A stretch of DNA of 56,880 bases from Cytophagales bacterium (GTDB taxonomy: Bacteria > Bacteroidota > Bacteroidia > Cytophagales > Cyclobacteriaceae). Under the pieces are notes generated by a model. That model saw only the letters and a list, made by a program, of their open reading frames with translations, had not been told where the DNA came from and made no database searches. The stretch lies in assembly GCA_027317105.1 (NCBI GenBank), contig DAHVFH010000121.1:1-56880 (forward strand), in the 5' to 3' direction. The translations under genes were made by a program, and so were the position numbers. Positions 25,706 to 33,775 of the stretch are shown piece by piece. The first letter of the stretch is position 1. Every line of letters begins with the position of its first letter.

Positions 25706-26401
25706 TCAATCTTGTTTCATCATTTTGGCTTCGATTGACTGCGTTGTATGTGGAACGGCAATCAATCGCTCTTTCGAGATTAATTTGCCTGTAACCGAAC
25801 AAATTCCATAGGTGCCATTTTTGATTCTTACCAAAGCATTTTCAAGGTTGGTAATATATTTTAATTGGCGGGCTGCCAATTGGCTCATATTCTCTTTTTC
25901 AGCCGTTTCAGCACCATCCTCTAATACTTTGGTATTGCCTCCAGAAGTAGAGTCAGTTCCCTCATCGTTATTACGGTTAAGGGTTTCTTTCAATATCTTG
26001 AATTCACCTTTAGCCTTATTCAATTTTCCGTAGATGAGTGTTTCAAACTCTTTAAGTTCCTCCTCCGTGTAGCGAGTTTTATTGTCAGGAACAGTATATT
26101 GTTTTGCTGGTTTGTGCGCAATTGGGCGCTGGGTAAGTACTGGGAAAATATGGAGTTGGGTAGGAGAAGGTTTTGCTGGCGAAAATTCCTTCTCCTTATT
26201 TTTAACAGGAGGGATTACTTTCTTAACGGCTTTTTTGGCTTTTTTTGGTGAACTCTTTTTTGCTAACACCTTCTTTTTGGCCTTTTTAGCAATTACAGCT
26301 TTTTTTGCCTTCACAGCTTTTTTTGCCTTGGCTGTCGGTTTTGCTTTGACAGCGCTTTTCTTAGCGGGCTTGGCAGGTTTTTTCTTAGGTGATTTTGCCA
26401 T
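25706..26401 (-). CDS. TraR/DksA zinc-finger-like protein with histone-like N-terminus
   Basis: Residues 1-70 are a Lys/Ala/Pro-rich tract (units such as KAKKAVKAKKAV and SSPKKAKKAVKK) like histone H1 tails. A linker follows. The DksA-like helical part begins near residue 110 (TRYTEEELKEFETLIYGKL) and ends in the degenerate zinc finger YGICSVTGKLISKERL followed by AVPHTTQSIEAK. Only one cysteine is left of the classic four, as in other Bacteroidota DksA-like proteins. DksA-type proteins modulate RNA polymerase. The tail suggests additional DNA binding. It lies upstream of scpB with a 44-base gap. Confidence 0.85.
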   Translation of the reverse strand: MAKSPKKKPAKPAKKSAVKAKPTAKAKKAVKAKKAVIAKKAKKKVLAKKSSPKKAKKAVKKVIPPVKNKEKEFSPAKPSPTQLHIFPVLTQRPIAHKPAKQYTVPDNKTRYTEEELKEFETLIYGKLNKAKGEFKILKETLNRNNDEGTDSTSGGNTKVLEDGAETAEKENMSQLAARQLKYITNLENALVRIKNGTYGICSVTGKLISKERLIAVPHTTQSIEAKMMKQD

Positions 26402-26531
26402 AAACTTCCTTTAATTAAGGGTGGTTAAAAAAATTTGGGCAAAAATACGGTTCTAAAGATGAAACAAAAAATTTGATATGAACTAGTTTAATTCGGCAAA
26501 GAATTAGGTTATTGATGTTCGCTTTATAAGC

Positions 26532-26921
26532 TCAGTTATCAAAATCCGGATCGTAACTGGCTTCCTTGCCGCCCCGGCTATTACCTTCATTATCTCGTTC
26601 TTCGAAATTGTCTGCATCATCGAAGTCGTCTCCCCCGCTAGAGAAAGACTCATTGCCCTCTTCGTCTGATTCTTCAAACTCTTCCCTTTTACTTGATTCG
26701 ACATCATAACCCCCATCACTATTTTTTGTGGCGGGTACTTTTACCAAATAAACGGTGTCTTCTGTTTCCAGGGGAAAGACAAATATTGGCTCGTTCTTGG
26801 CATTTTTAATGCGCGTAATACTGGTTTCATACCCGTTAGGGTATTGATCGCGCATTAATTCGCGCAATTCGTTTGACAAGGTATCAAGACTTTTGATTAT
26901 TCTCTTTTTTGTGGCGGCCAT
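26532..26921 (-). CDS. conserved hypothetical protein with acidic tail
   Basis: The 129-residue soluble protein has two parts. The N-terminal half (MAATKKRIIKSLDTLSNELR, then FVFPLETEDTVYLVKVPA) looks folded. The C-terminal half is very acidic and glycine/serine-rich (for example EEFEESDEEGNESFSSGGDD). I believe this layout is conserved in Cytophagales, but no function is known. The ATG at 26921 is chosen over an upstream in-frame one at 27047 because the extra 42 residues are hydrophobic and unlike family members. It is divergent from the sigma factor gene. Confidence 0.7.
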   Translation of the reverse strand: MAATKKRIIKSLDTLSNELRELMRDQYPNGYETSITRIKNAKNEPIFVFPLETEDTVYLVKVPATKNSDGGYDVESSKREEFEESDEEGNESFSSGGDDFDDADNFEERDNEGNSRGGKEASYDPDFDN

Positions 26922-27096
26922 CGAATATGTAAGATTAAAAAGCGGGCTCAAATAGCAAAGGATTGACAGAGTAGGCAAGATTTTTACTATAATTTTTTTG
27001 CTTTCGATTAAAATATTTTTACTTTTCAGTTTAGAAATCAAAAACAAACCCCTACGCTATCGACTAGACCTCTACGTTACCTAAACAAAAACAAGA

Positions 27097-27750
27097 ATGG
27101 TTGACCAAAAATGTAGCGATAGTAGGTTGGTTTCGCTCTATCAATCCGGTAACGAGAAAGCTTTTGAAATGCTGCTGGACAGGCACAAGTCAAGGGTTTA
27201 CACGGCCATATACTTAATTGTAAAAGACCGCTATGTGGCAGAGGATTTACTTCAAGATACCTTCATAAAAGCCGTGAATATGATAAAAAGCGGTAGATAC
27301 AATGAAGAAGGGAAGTTTCTTCCCTGGATAGGCCGGATAGGGCATAATTTGGCCATTGACCACTTTAGAAGCTGCAAACGCTATCCGGAGATTTCCTTAG
27401 AGGATGGGAGTCGTCTTTTTGACTCCATGCACTTCGCGGAAGAATCATTTGAAACAATTCAATTGCGTCAGGATACGAAAAGCAGATTACGCTCGTTAAT
27501 CAAGGAGTTGCCCAAAGAACAAAAGGAAGTATTGATAATGCGCCACTATCTGCAAATGAATTTCCAAGAAATAGCCGATCGCACGGGGGTGAGTATCAAT
27601 ACAGCGTTGGGGAGAATGCGGTATGCATTAATAAACCTTAGAAAAAAGATGTCCCAAAATAACAATGCCTATGATACAAATATTTACCCAAAACGACCTG
27701 ATGAGGCGCCTATACCAAGAAACTTCGGTCGAGGAGACGAAGGAGATTGA
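27097..27750 (+). CDS. ECF-type RNA polymerase sigma factor
   Basis: The 217-residue sigma-70 family protein has region 2 (AFEMLLDRHKSRVYTAIYLI, DRYVAEDLLQDTFIKA, WIGRIGHNLAIDHFR) and region 4 (IKELPKEQKEVLIMRHYLQ, FQEIADRTGVSINTALGRMR), with no region 3. The last 30 residues (NNNAYDTNIYPKRPDEAP onward) extend beyond region 4 and overlap the next gene. This arrangement, a sigma factor followed by a very small overlapping gene, is typical of Bacteroidota. The regulon is unknown. Confidence 0.93.
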   Translation: MVDQKCSDSRLVSLYQSGNEKAFEMLLDRHKSRVYTAIYLIVKDRYVAEDLLQDTFIKAVNMIKSGRYNEEGKFLPWIGRIGHNLAIDHFRSCKRYPEISLEDGSRLFDSMHFAEESFETIQLRQDTKSRLRSLIKELPKEQKEVLIMRHYLQMNFQEIADRTGVSINTALGRMRYALINLRKKMSQNNNAYDTNIYPKRPDEAPIPRNFGRGDEGD

Positions 27751-27901
27751 CAAGGCGCTCCTTTGCGATAGCCAGCTTCAGCGGCAATACCAAGAAATGG
27801 TGGCTCTGAAGAAGGAGTTGGATAGGGTTCAACTAGAGCCCTCAGAGGAAACGGTGAAAAATATTATCCATTACGCCCAAGGACTGCAAGAACACAGTTG
27901 A
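27665..27901 (+). CDS. short sigma-factor partner, anti-sigma-like N-terminal segment
   Basis: The 78-residue soluble, highly charged helical protein overlaps the last 86 bases of the sigma factor gene in another frame. Its core DLMRRLYQETSVEETKEIDK, then SQLQRQYQEMVALKKELDR resembles the N-terminal zinc-less segment of anti-sigma factors. It has no membrane helix and no HxxxCxxC motif. Start is the ATG at 27665 or 27671. The overlap suggests translational coupling to the sigma factor. A strong terminator follows. An anti-sigma role is inference. Confidence 0.72.
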   Translation: MPMIQIFTQNDLMRRLYQETSVEETKEIDKALLCDSQLQRQYQEMVALKKELDRVQLEPSEETVKNIIHYAQGLQEHS

Positions 27902-27925
27902 GTTAAAGCCATTTTCATCATTTTT

Positions 27926-27949
27926 AGCCCCATTTCCATGGGGCTTTTT
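27926..27949 (+). terminator. rho-independent terminator of the sigma operon
   Basis: AGCCCCAT (27926-27933), a TTCC loop and ATGGGGCT (27938-27945) form a perfect 8-bp stem running into a T-run. It lies 25 bases after the stop of the small partner gene. Confidence 0.9.
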
Positions 27950-28059
27950 GTTTGAGTTTTAATAAAATGTTACCTCCCTGTTGTTTTTTTGTGAATTGCT
28001 TCTCTGCGCTTGAACCACAGCCCTACATTTTCCGTTATTTGCCATATAACCACTACAAA

Positions 28060-28266
28060 ATGAAGCATTCACCAAAATTGGCAATTCTTCAAAGCTTGGA
28101 TGTCATGGATCAGATGCAGATGGAAAATGTCCTGGTTTATATCAAAGGACTTCTGGAGCATCAAGAAAACATTGACTACAAGAATTTGAAGAAAGAAGCA
28201 ATGAAAGAAATTCGCCAAGCGCTACGGCAAAATAAGCGGTATGGCAATGTGCAATTGCTAGCTTGA
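28060..28266 (+). CDS. small conserved hypothetical protein
   Basis: The 68-residue helical soluble protein starts MKHSPKLAILQSLDVMDQMQ, continues VLVYIKGLLEHQENIDYKNL and ends in a basic segment. The ATG at 28060 is chosen because translation from an in-frame ATG further upstream (27958) runs through low-information sequence (PPCCFFVNCFSALEPQ). It follows the sigma-operon terminator, so it needs its own promoter. I do not recognise a function. The short length and lack of cofactor motifs suggest a regulatory or adaptor role. Confidence 0.65.
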   Translation: MKHSPKLAILQSLDVMDQMQMENVLVYIKGLLEHQENIDYKNLKKEAMKEIRQALRQNKRYGNVQLLA

Positions 28267-28284
28267 CTTAGCTTGAGCGCAAAA

Positions 28285-28299
28285 ATTCACCAGGTGAAT
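28285..28299. repeat. 15-bp palindrome between convergent genes
   Basis: ATTCACC-A-GGTGAAT is a perfect 7-1-7 palindrome between the stop at 28266 and the convergent gene end at 28385. No T-run follows, so it is a weak terminator at best. It may be a protein-binding site. Confidence 0.3.
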
Positions 28300-28384
28300 G
28301 CCTCACCCAGAGAAGGGTTTACCCCAAAAAGTTTTGTGAATTTGGTGGCCATCAACAAAAGACGGTTGCTTAATTCTCGTTGCC

Positions 28385-30382
28385 TTAATTATCCTTAAAG
28401 TACTTGTCTTCATCAAATTCATCTGACTTTTTCACTGTAGGGCCAATTTCCAAGATTCTGAATTCTGTTCGCCTGTTTCGTTGCCGCCCCACTGGATTGT
28501 CAGTGCCGTCTGGATTCGTATTTCTAGCGATCGGGACGCTTTCTCCATAGCCCTTAGCCTCCAGTCGCTTTGGCTCAATTCCCTTTCGAATAAGGTAGTT
28601 TACTGTACTTTCTGCCCTTCGCTGTGAAAGCTCGATATTATAAGAATTAGAGGCCACGCTATCCGTATGCGATCCCATTTCAATTTTTATTTCAGGGTTA
28701 TCATTGAGGAGTTGGACCAGTTTATCCAATTCATGGGCTGCATCAGGATTAATATCGGCCTTGTCATAGGCAAAGTAAATATTGTTAAGAACAAAATGGA
28801 CGTTTTTTGCTTTCCGATCAAGAATAAGGAGTGTGTCGAGGGTTATATTAGTAACCAGGTCCTTCAACGATTCATGGGATACAGATTTTCCGAAAGTGGT
28901 GAACGTTTGCCGCTTAGTTAAATAACCATCCCGTTCGCCTAACAGAAAGTAATTCTCGTTTTCATAAACTCGAAACAAGAATTTTCCATCATTTCCAGTT
29001 GTAAAATCTTGCATGACATCGCCATCGGCTGCCAACAAGGAAATTTTAGTGTCGGGTAAAATTTCGCGTGTGCTGTCTTTCCGCAAAGAATAGGCAACCC
29101 CTTGTAAATAATAATTTACCACTTTAAGGTTAGGGTCGTCATTTACGAAGGTGTAAATATCATCGTCACCTTTGCCGCCATCGCGGTTGGAGGTGAAGAA
29201 GCCGCGATCGGGTTTGAATAGGTACATTCCAAAATCATCACCCGTGGAGTTCATGGTTGGCCCAAGGTTATCGATGGAATTTTTACCATTTAGGCGATTA
29301 ACGACAAAAATATCGAGCATACCATAGCCGGGATGGCCATCGGATGAAAAATAAAGTTTAGCGGTTTCAGCCATGTAAGGAAAAAGCTCATCGCCCGCGG
29401 TATTAATATCCGGCCCCATATTTTTTACTTTACCAAAGCGTCCACGACTGTCCATTTGAGCAGAGTAAATGTCAAGACCTCCATAGCCCCCTTTTCGATT
29501 AGATGAAAAATATAAAGTACGACCATCAAGGCTTATGGCTGGTGTCGATTCCCACGAGTTAGGTTGATTGATATTAATTGAAACGGGATCCGTCCATTGG
29601 CCATTACGAAAGCGAGAAAGGAAAAGATCAACATCACTTCCTCCCTTGCGCTTACCGGAATTGCCACGCGCAAAAATCATAAGCTTGCCATCAGGAGAAA
29701 AGGTGATGCAACCGGTATTGACGTTTTCCAAATTGATGTTGGTGGGCAAAAGTTTTAGCGTACCAAGATCAACATTCGCCCCCTTTGTTTCCACTTGATA
29801 GAGATCGGTAAAGGGTGTACCAGAGGCCTCATAGATTCTACCATTGCCGCGAGAGGAAGCAAAATAAAGTAAGCTATTTGAATAAGCAGGCCCATATTCC
29901 GCGAAGGCGGTATTCAGCGCATCAAGGTTCTTTACCCGATAATAATTTTTCTTTTCGGTCAGGTGCGCCAAGTAGTCCAAACCCACCAGCTCCTTTTGGG
30001 CACGGTCTTTTAGGCTTTCATTGTCACTAGCGGAAGTGGCCAGCTCCTCTAATTCCTTCTTGGCCTCGTCATATTTGCCATTTGCCTGCAACGCTTTGGC
30101 ATAATACAAGCCTACTGAATCTTTTCTCGACCCTCGTCCTTTAATTTTTGCATAATATGGCTCGGCATCCTTGATCCGGTTAGAGAGCCGATACGATTCA
30201 GCGACATAATAATTTGCCTTTGGGTTGTTAGGCTGTTTACTCAGCACTCCTTTGTAATAGGAAATTACCTTTTCGTATTTCGCGAACTTAAATGACTTCT
30301 GAGCTTTCTTTTCAGGGCTGCATGAAACAACCATGATCGTAGCAATTAATAGTACCAGCGACTTGAACTTAAAAGATAGCAT
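28385..30382 (-). CDS. porE: PorE-like TPR/PD40/OmpA outer-membrane lipoprotein
   Basis: The 665-residue protein has a lipoprotein signal (lipobox VVSC at residues 18-21) and TPR-like helices (25-135). A PD40 beta-propeller follows (SPDGKLMIFARG, SLDGRTLYFSSNRKGGYGG and KLYFSSDGHPGYG between 225 and 400), then a carboxypeptidase-regulatory-like domain (about 420-510). The C-terminal OmpA domain has the peptidoglycan-binding core (YFAYDKADINPDAAHELDKL, EMGSHTDSVASN). This is the exact domain order of PorE, a peptidoglycan-linked component of the type IX secretion apparatus. Other OmpA/PD40 proteins share parts of it, so the symbol is tentative. Confidence 0.8.
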   Translation of the reverse strand: MLSFKFKSLVLLIATIMVVSCSPEKKAQKSFKFAKYEKVISYYKGVLSKQPNNPKANYYVAESYRLSNRIKDAEPYYAKIKGRGSRKDSVGLYYAKALQANGKYDEAKKELEELATSASDNESLKDRAQKELVGLDYLAHLTEKKNYYRVKNLDALNTAFAEYGPAYSNSLLYFASSRGNGRIYEASGTPFTDLYQVETKGANVDLGTLKLLPTNINLENVNTGCITFSPDGKLMIFARGNSGKRKGGSDVDLFLSRFRNGQWTDPVSININQPNSWESTPAISLDGRTLYFSSNRKGGYGGLDIYSAQMDSRGRFGKVKNMGPDINTAGDELFPYMAETAKLYFSSDGHPGYGMLDIFVVNRLNGKNSIDNLGPTMNSTGDDFGMYLFKPDRGFFTSNRDGGKGDDDIYTFVNDDPNLKVVNYYLQGVAYSLRKDSTREILPDTKISLLAADGDVMQDFTTGNDGKFLFRVYENENYFLLGERDGYLTKRQTFTTFGKSVSHESLKDLVTNITLDTLLILDRKAKNVHFVLNNIYFAYDKADINPDAAHELDKLVQLLNDNPEIKIEMGSHTDSVASNSYNIELSQRRAESTVNYLIRKGIEPKRLEAKGYGESVPIARNTNPDGTDNPVGRQRNRRTEFRILEIGPTVKKSDEFDEDKYFKDN

Positions 30383-30424
30383 GAATGGACTTCTCAGGTA
30401 GGGGTAAAACTACAAAATTATGAC

Positions 30425-30928
30425 CTAAACAGATAAAAAGCCTATCGGCAAATATTTTACTAACCATGATTTTTCTACAGAGGATTTCCAACTTTGTTGC
30501 CACTCAGCCTTAGTAGTAACAAGATTATTAAAGGTTTGCGATGAAGCGCCAAGTTGGCTATTTTCAAATAAGGATTTAAGCTGTTTTATAGGATATACCT
30601 GAATTTTCTCATTTACCAGAAAGGCAATTTCAGTTCGATCAAAAAAATCAATTTTATGTTGATCGCCCAATTGTTTTAAAATACGGACTGATCCATCAAT
30701 CGAACAGCCACTTGCCCCGGCCGAACTTTCGTCCACCAATAAAATAATAAATCGGCTGTGCTCAATTTTAAAGGAAGTTTGGAGCGGGTTACCATGGGCT
30801 GACCACTGCGAACAAAATTCATTTAAGGTATTCGAAATTATATTTTCTTCGTTGGGAGAAAATGAACGGTTAGCTTGATAGATCCAAGCCCGAGATTGGG
30901 GGTGCATTTGTTCAACAGGTACATACAT
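30425..30928 (-). CDS. conserved Bacteroidota protein, often misnamed ABC transporter ATPase
   Basis: The 167-residue soluble protein begins MYVPVEQMHPQSRAWIYQAN, has FCSQWSAHGNPLQTSF near 40, FIILLVDESSAGASGCSIDG near 64 and KIDFFDRTEIAFLV near 95. I recognise this as a family frequently labelled ABC transporter ATPase in databases. It has no Walker A, no signature motif and less than half the needed length, so that label is wrong. Function is unknown. It sits between the PorE-like gene and the Hdr-like Fe-S genes on one strand, the usual order in the phylum. Confidence 0.78.
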   Translation of the reverse strand: MYVPVEQMHPQSRAWIYQANRSFSPNEENIISNTLNEFCSQWSAHGNPLQTSFKIEHSRFIILLVDESSAGASGCSIDGSVRILKQLGDQHKIDFFDRTEIAFLVNEKIQVYPIKQLKSLFENSQLGASSQTFNNLVTTKAEWQQSWKSSVEKSWLVKYLPIGFLSV

Positions 30929-30976
30929 AACTCAAAGATTTTGATATTCCCTAAACACTATCGGCCAACAATTAAT

Positions 30977-31753
30977 TCACAAAGACTCAGCAATCAACTC
31001 TGCCAGATCTTTCACCTTGACTTCACTTTCCTTTTCCTTATTTTTTACGCCATCCGTCATCATGGTCATGCAAAAAGGGCAAGCGACCGCAATCGTGGTG
31101 GCTCCCGTTGCCAATGCTTCTTCTGAGCGTGCAATATTGATGTCTTGCTTTCCTTTTTCCGGCTCTTTAAACATCTGCGCCCCGCCCGCCCCGCAGCATA
31201 AGCCTGTTGTGCGGCAGCGTTTCATTTCTACTAAATCTGCATCGAGGGCCTGAAGCACCTCACGAGGCGCTTCGTAAATATTATTCGCGCGGCCGAGATA
31301 GCACGAATCATGGTAAGTAATCTTCTTTCCTTTGAATGAACCGCCACCGGTTAATTTTATTTTCCCTGCATTGATCAATTGTTGCAAAAAAGTAGAATGA
31401 TGAATGACCTCATAATTGCCACCCAAGTCAGGGTATTCATTTTTCAACGTATTGAAGCAATGGGGGCAAGCGGTAACAATCTTTTGGATTCCATAGCCAT
31501 TCAACACTTGAATGTTGTTCATCGCCTGCATCTGAAACAAGAACTCATTGCCAGCCCTGCGGGCGGGATCGCCCGTGCACGCTTCTTCTGTTCCCAATAC
31601 AGCAAATTTTGTCTCCGTTGCATTCAGGATTTTTACAAAGGCTTGGGTTACCCGCTTGGCGCGATCATCAAAAGATCCGGCACAGCCCACCCAAAAAAGG
31701 ATCTCTGGTTTTTCACCTTTGGCTACTAATTCGGCTACAGTAGGTACATTCAT
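30977..31753 (-). CDS. Hdr/LutA-like CCG-domain iron-sulfur subunit
   Basis: The 258-residue protein has two cysteine-rich CCG domains: ILFWVGCAGSFDD near 20, ACPHCFNTLKNEYPDL near 95, TYHDSCYLGR near 148, GLCCGAGGAQMF near 187 and VACPFCMTMM near 227. These are the HdrB/LutA/GlpC-type motifs that bind a [4Fe-4S] cluster and mediate electron transfer or disulfide chemistry. Its partner is the membrane Fe-S protein at 32217-33530. A DUF1569-like gene has come between them. The pair is common in aerobic Bacteroidota, and its donor and acceptor are unknown. Confidence 0.87.
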   Translation of the reverse strand: MNVPTVAELVAKGEKPEILFWVGCAGSFDDRAKRVTQAFVKILNATETKFAVLGTEEACTGDPARRAGNEFLFQMQAMNNIQVLNGYGIQKIVTACPHCFNTLKNEYPDLGGNYEVIHHSTFLQQLINAGKIKLTGGGSFKGKKITYHDSCYLGRANNIYEAPREVLQALDADLVEMKRCRTTGLCCGAGGAQMFKEPEKGKQDINIARSEEALATGATTIAVACPFCMTMMTDGVKNKEKESEVKVKDLAELIAESL

Positions 31754-31764
31754 GTGATTAATTT

Positions 31765-32214
31765 CTAATTTGAAAATTGCCGTAAGTGGTGATCAATATG
31801 CTTGTACGTTCCTCTTCCCCATTCGTCAGGAGTAAGGCGACCAAAAAATGGATGTGGATGTGTGGTACAGGCAGTCGGGCCACCCTCGGCAAATTGCTTT
31901 ACGAGTTGAAGAAGGTGTAGCTTTTCTTTTTGAAAATCTCGCCTATCGGTTACAATAAAACTTTTATCGGTTGGACTATTTTTAGGAAAAGGCTTATCGC
32001 CAATGAAAGACTCTTTCACAAACCTTCCCAGTAATCGACCAATAAAAGTACGAGGAGGTTTCCGAAGACCAATCGCGTTTTGAAGCGGACAACAACAATG
32101 GGCAAGCATTTGCTCTACGTTCATTTTGCCCCATAAGGCTCTGTCATCCGGTTTAAGTCTTTCAATTCGTTGAACGATTTCCTGATAGGCCGCTGGCTCG
32201 AAAATGCTTTTCAT
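31765..32214 (-). CDS. DUF1569/DinB-like protein
   Basis: The 149-residue soluble helical protein starts MKSIFEPAAYQEIVQRIERL, with MNVEQMLAHCCCPLQNAIGL near 33, HPFFGRLTPDEWGRGTYKHI near 121 and DHHLRQF near the end. The spaced histidines (AHC, HPFFG and HIDHH) suit a DinB-superfamily metal site. I chose the ATG at 32214 because it lies two bases after the upstream gene's stop. An earlier in-frame start would overlap that gene and add 69 unrelated residues. It lies inside the Fe-S operon and may be co-expressed. Its role there is unknown. Confidence 0.75.
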   Translation of the reverse strand: MKSIFEPAAYQEIVQRIERLKPDDRALWGKMNVEQMLAHCCCPLQNAIGLRKPPRTFIGRLLGRFVKESFIGDKPFPKNSPTDKSFIVTDRRDFQKEKLHLLQLVKQFAEGGPTACTTHPHPFFGRLTPDEWGRGTYKHIDHHLRQFSN

Positions 32215-32216
32215 GA

Positions 32217-33530
32217 TCAAGATTTTTGTGCCCAATTGTAACGATCGCTCGAAGGAAATTTCCAGGGAGCAAAGTTGGTCTCGATATTTTGAAACATCGA
32301 ATTCCATTGTGCAGGTGAACCGCTCTCTTCCATGGCCACATACCTGCGCAACTCTAAAATAATTTCGAGGGGATTGATCATCACGGGGCATGCTTCCACA
32401 CAGGCATTGCAACTGGTGCAAGCATTTATTTCCTCCTTGGTGATGTAATCGTTTAATAAAGTTTTTCCATCGTTCAATCCTGGCTCGCCTTTCTCCAAAC
32501 TCTTTCTCACATCCTCCATCCGGTCACGGGTATCCATCATGATTTTGCGCGGAGAAAGTTTTTTGCCTGTAAGGTTTGCCGGGCATTCGCTGGTGCATCT
32601 TCCGCATTCCGTACACGAGTAGGCAGCCATCAAATTGTTCCAGCTCAGATCGTTGATATCTTTTGCACCAAATCTTCCGGGTTCGGCAGGGGTGGTTGGG
32701 GCAGGCGCGAGGCCTAACATGGATTTTACTTCATTGGTAACAACCGGCATATTGTTGATGTGGCCTTTCGCTTCCAGGTTGGCATAATACGTATTTGGAA
32801 ACGCGAGGAAAATATGAAGATGTTTTGAATAGGTTATATAAATGGTGAAACCCAATATTCCAATAATGTGAAACCACCAGCAAAAACGTTCGATGAGGAT
32901 AAGTGCTGAGGTGCTGAGGTGCTGAAGTGTTGATGTTAGGTGGGAACTGAAGAATAAATTGCCGGTGGGGATGTAATGGTCAACGCGTGTTTGTAAAAGC
33001 TGGTCGCTGGCATTCATGGTGAGTATGGCGCACATCAACACAATTTCGGTGATCAAAATCAAATTCGCATCCAATCTGGGCCAGACAGTCATCTCTGTTG
33101 ACCAAAAGCGGGAAATTTTTAAAATATTTCTACGGATCAGGAAGGCCACACAAGCCAATAGAACACCTACCGCCAAAAACTCGAAGATATTCATTAGCAC
33201 GGGGTAAAGCCCCCCGAGGTAAGGGGCAAAAATGCGATGTGTGCCGAAGAGGCCATCGATCACAAATTCAAGCACCTCCAGGTTGATGACCAGAAATCCA
33301 ACATAGATAAAAAAGTGGAGGGTAGCCGGAATGATGCGTTTGAACATTTTTTTCTGCCCGAAGGCCACCAAGAGCATATTTTTCAATCGCTCGGCTCCGC
33401 GATCTTTGATTTCTTTCTTTTTCCCCAACAAGATATTGCTACGGATTCGCAGCACACGCTTGCGAATGAAGAAACCCGTTGACCCTAAGGTGACAATAAA
33501 CAAGATTTGCTGAAGGATAGCCATGTTCAA
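32217..33530 (-). CDS. membrane Fe-S oxidoreductase, HdrC/GlpC-like dicluster subunit
   Basis: The 437-residue protein has an N-terminal membrane domain (about six helices between residues 5 and 245). A C-terminal domain with two [4Fe-4S] ferredoxin motifs follows: CTECGRCTSECP near 312 and CTSCNACVEACP near 373. It likely passes electrons between the quinone pool and the CCG-domain partner encoded at 30977-31753. The same fold occurs in DsrK/HdrC-like and glycolate-oxidase-type modules. In the loop before the last membrane helices lies an octamer tandem repeat (32903-32934), encoding LTSTLQHLSTSA. It is the first gene of a minus-strand cluster. Confidence 0.88.
   Translation of the reverse strand: MNMAILQQILFIVTLGSTGFFIRKRVLRIRSNILLGKKKEIKDRGAERLKNMLLVAFGQKKMFKRIIPATLHFFIYVGFLVINLEVLEFVIDGLFGTHRIFAPYLGGLYPVLMNIFEFLAVGVLLACVAFLIRRNILKISRFWSTEMTVWPRLDANLILITEIVLMCAILTMNASDQLLQTRVDHYIPTGNLFFSSHLTSTLQHLSTSALILIERFCWWFHIIGILGFTIYITYSKHLHIFLAFPNTYYANLEAKGHINNMPVVTNEVKSMLGLAPAPTTPAEPGRFGAKDINDLSWNNLMAAYSCTECGRCTSECPANLTGKKLSPRKIMMDTRDRMEDVRKSLEKGEPGLNDGKTLLNDYITKEEINACTSCNACVEACPVMINPLEIILELRRYVAMEESGSPAQWNSMFQNIETNFAPWKFPSSDRYNWAQKS
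32903..32934 (+). repeat. octamer tandem repeat inside a coding region
   Basis: Four consecutive 8-base units are seen on the plus strand: GTGCTGAG, GTGCTGAG, GTGCTGAA and GTGTTGAT. Two are identical and two vary by one to three bases. The array lies in the loop-coding part of the Fe-S membrane gene. Gain or loss of one unit would shift the reading frame. Confidence 0.6.
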
Positions 33531-33613
33531 AAGTAAGAATTCGGTTCGAATTTAATTAGAAGCTAGAGAGGAACGCTAAGAATGAAAAAATTTTCTATTT
33601 CTGCGAATTGTTT

Positions 33614-33621
33614 TACTTTTG
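33614..33621 (+). promoter_or_regulatory. -7 promoter box for tRNA-Phe
   Basis: TACTTTTG is a perfect match to TAnnTTTG, 35 bases before the mature tRNA 5' end. The -33 region at the right spacing reads TTTT rather than TTG. Between them lies a leader of about 30 bases. Confidence 0.55.
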
Positions 33622-33656
33622 CATCCCGCTTAACGGAAAAGTAGCGGCATTTCTCT

Positions 33657-33729
33657 GGTGACGTAGCTCAGTTGGTAGAGCAAAGGACTGAAAATCCTTG
33701 TGTCGGGGGTTCAATTCCCTCCGTCACCA
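33657..33729 (+). tRNA. tRNA-Phe (anticodon GAA)
   Basis: The 73-base cloverleaf folds completely: acceptor GGTGACG/CGTCACC, D-arm GCTC/GAGC with an AGTTGGTA loop, anticodon stem AAGGA/TCCTT with loop CTGAAAA (anticodon GAA), a 5-base variable loop GTGTC, and T-arm GGGGG/CCCTC with loop TTCAATT. The discriminator base is A. The 3' CCA is not encoded and must be added by the nucleotidyltransferase. Confidence 0.97.
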
Positions 33730-33775
33730 CTCTTTATTGCAATTGATTGGTTTTGCAATCAATTACCTTTCATAT

